This document shows positions 63,505 to 64,000 of a stretch of DNA of 64,000 nucleotides, one piece after another. A program made the translations under genes and the position numbers. Location: NCBI GenBank assembly GCA_023548195.1, contig JAJHZJ010000756.1, positions 62,001 through 126,000 on the forward strand, read 5' to 3'. The notes under the pieces are model-generated. The model saw only the letters and a list, made by a program, of their open reading frames with translations, did no database searches and was not told the DNA's origin. Within the stretch, counting starts at the first letter, position 1. The number at the start of each line of letters is the position of its first letter. The stretch comes from Bettongia penicillata ogilbyi (taxonomy: Eukaryota; Chordata; Mammalia; Diprotodontia; Potoroidae).

Positions 63505-64000
63505 CACTCCCTCCCCCAGCTTTTAAAAACAATTTATTTAACTTCCTATGTTTCCCTCAGGGTGGCATTAAAAGGAGTTTACCTTTCCTGAAGTCTCACC
63601 AGCTGGCTTCTATGGATACACTGAGAGGTGGGGAAACCCACTTTTTATAAACCATCCATGGCAAATCAACTACCAAGTTCATTAGCAATCCCAGTGTGAC
63701 TAACCAACAGTAGATGGTTGGTCTCAGTAACTGAGATCCAGGGAATTGTTGTTTCAGGAAGGAAAGCTGACTATTTTCCCCCAGATAAAATGTAATTTCT
63801 CCTAATGTATCTAGACTGACTCGCCATGACTTCCAGATGAACAGGAAGGGCATCACAGTGATATCCTTGGTGTTTCTCCTTTGCTGTCTCCAGCCCATGA
63901 CCCTGTTGTTCCTCAGTAACGAGGAGCCAGAGAGGGCTGAGCCTGGAGATTCCAAGGATGCAGGGGAAATGACAACAATAAAATTAGCTAATATTTATAT
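63505..64000. other. Unique stretch to window edge
   Basis: A minus-strand 119-codon frame (63596-63955) ends near the window edge. It has no domain that I recognise and no relative in the window, so I do not call it a gene. Confidence 0.3.

Noticed and set aside
63596..63955. 119-codon minus frame at the right edge
   Set aside because: Length is within what chance gives here (frames up to about 127 codons occur in clear noncoding DNA); no motif recognised. A protein search could change this.

Overview
The window reads as nuclear DNA of a mammal, most likely a marsupial. There are no dense open frames, operons or bacterial signals. It is mostly interspersed repeats in unique noncoding sequence. 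The marsupial assignment rests on four things: abundant CORE-type tRNA-derived SINEs of the MIR and Mar1 kinds, long and still alignable L2 LINE copies, CR1/L3 remnants, and an RTE/BovB-type LINE whose 3' end is shared with several non-autonomous elements. I cannot name the species from sequence alone. Family names come from recognising consensus-like text, not from a database search.

Layout. 1-9 kb: MIR-type SINEs (three in a row at 2.3-3.0 kb), a (TC)n tract, a 35-bp perfect duplication beside a large TATC array. 9-15 kb: a 230-bp TTC/CTC tract, MIR, CR1 and L1 3'-end fragments. 15-28 kb: the L2 zone, with the longest L2 copy (15.4-17.4 kb, minus strand, decayed reverse transcriptase) and others at 18.3, 19.4-21.3 and 26.9 kb, a CR1 at 22 kb and nested SINEs at 25 kb. 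28-38 kb: mostly unique DNA, a possible POU-octamer element at 31.7 kb, an RTE-derived element inside a MIR at 33.5 kb and a composite SINE at 35.1 kb. 38-41 kb: two nearly identical 112-bp segments in opposite orientation. 41.8-44.7 kb: RTE endonuclease (minus) and RTE reverse transcriptase (plus) pieces side by side. 47.8-49.7 kb: an L1 ORF2 3' fragment inserted in a small DNA transposon. 52-54 kb: an L2 interrupted by a composite SINE, then an RTE-derived element inserted in another DNA transposon. 56.2-61.4 kb: a block in which I recognise no interspersed repeats.

No protein-coding gene can be called with confidence. The best candidate for genic sequence is the minus strand at about 58.7-56.5 kb: a 55-codon open stretch ending at a TAA, followed by about 2 kb of repeat-poor DNA with AATAAA signals and four perfect Pumilio-type TGTANATA sites within 109 bases. 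This would fit a last exon plus 3' UTR, but that is an inference. The rest of the interest lies in repeat archaeology (nested insertions with target-site duplications, RTE-dependent SINEs) and a few possible conserved regulatory stretches. I found no tRNA or rRNA gene and no CRISPR array.
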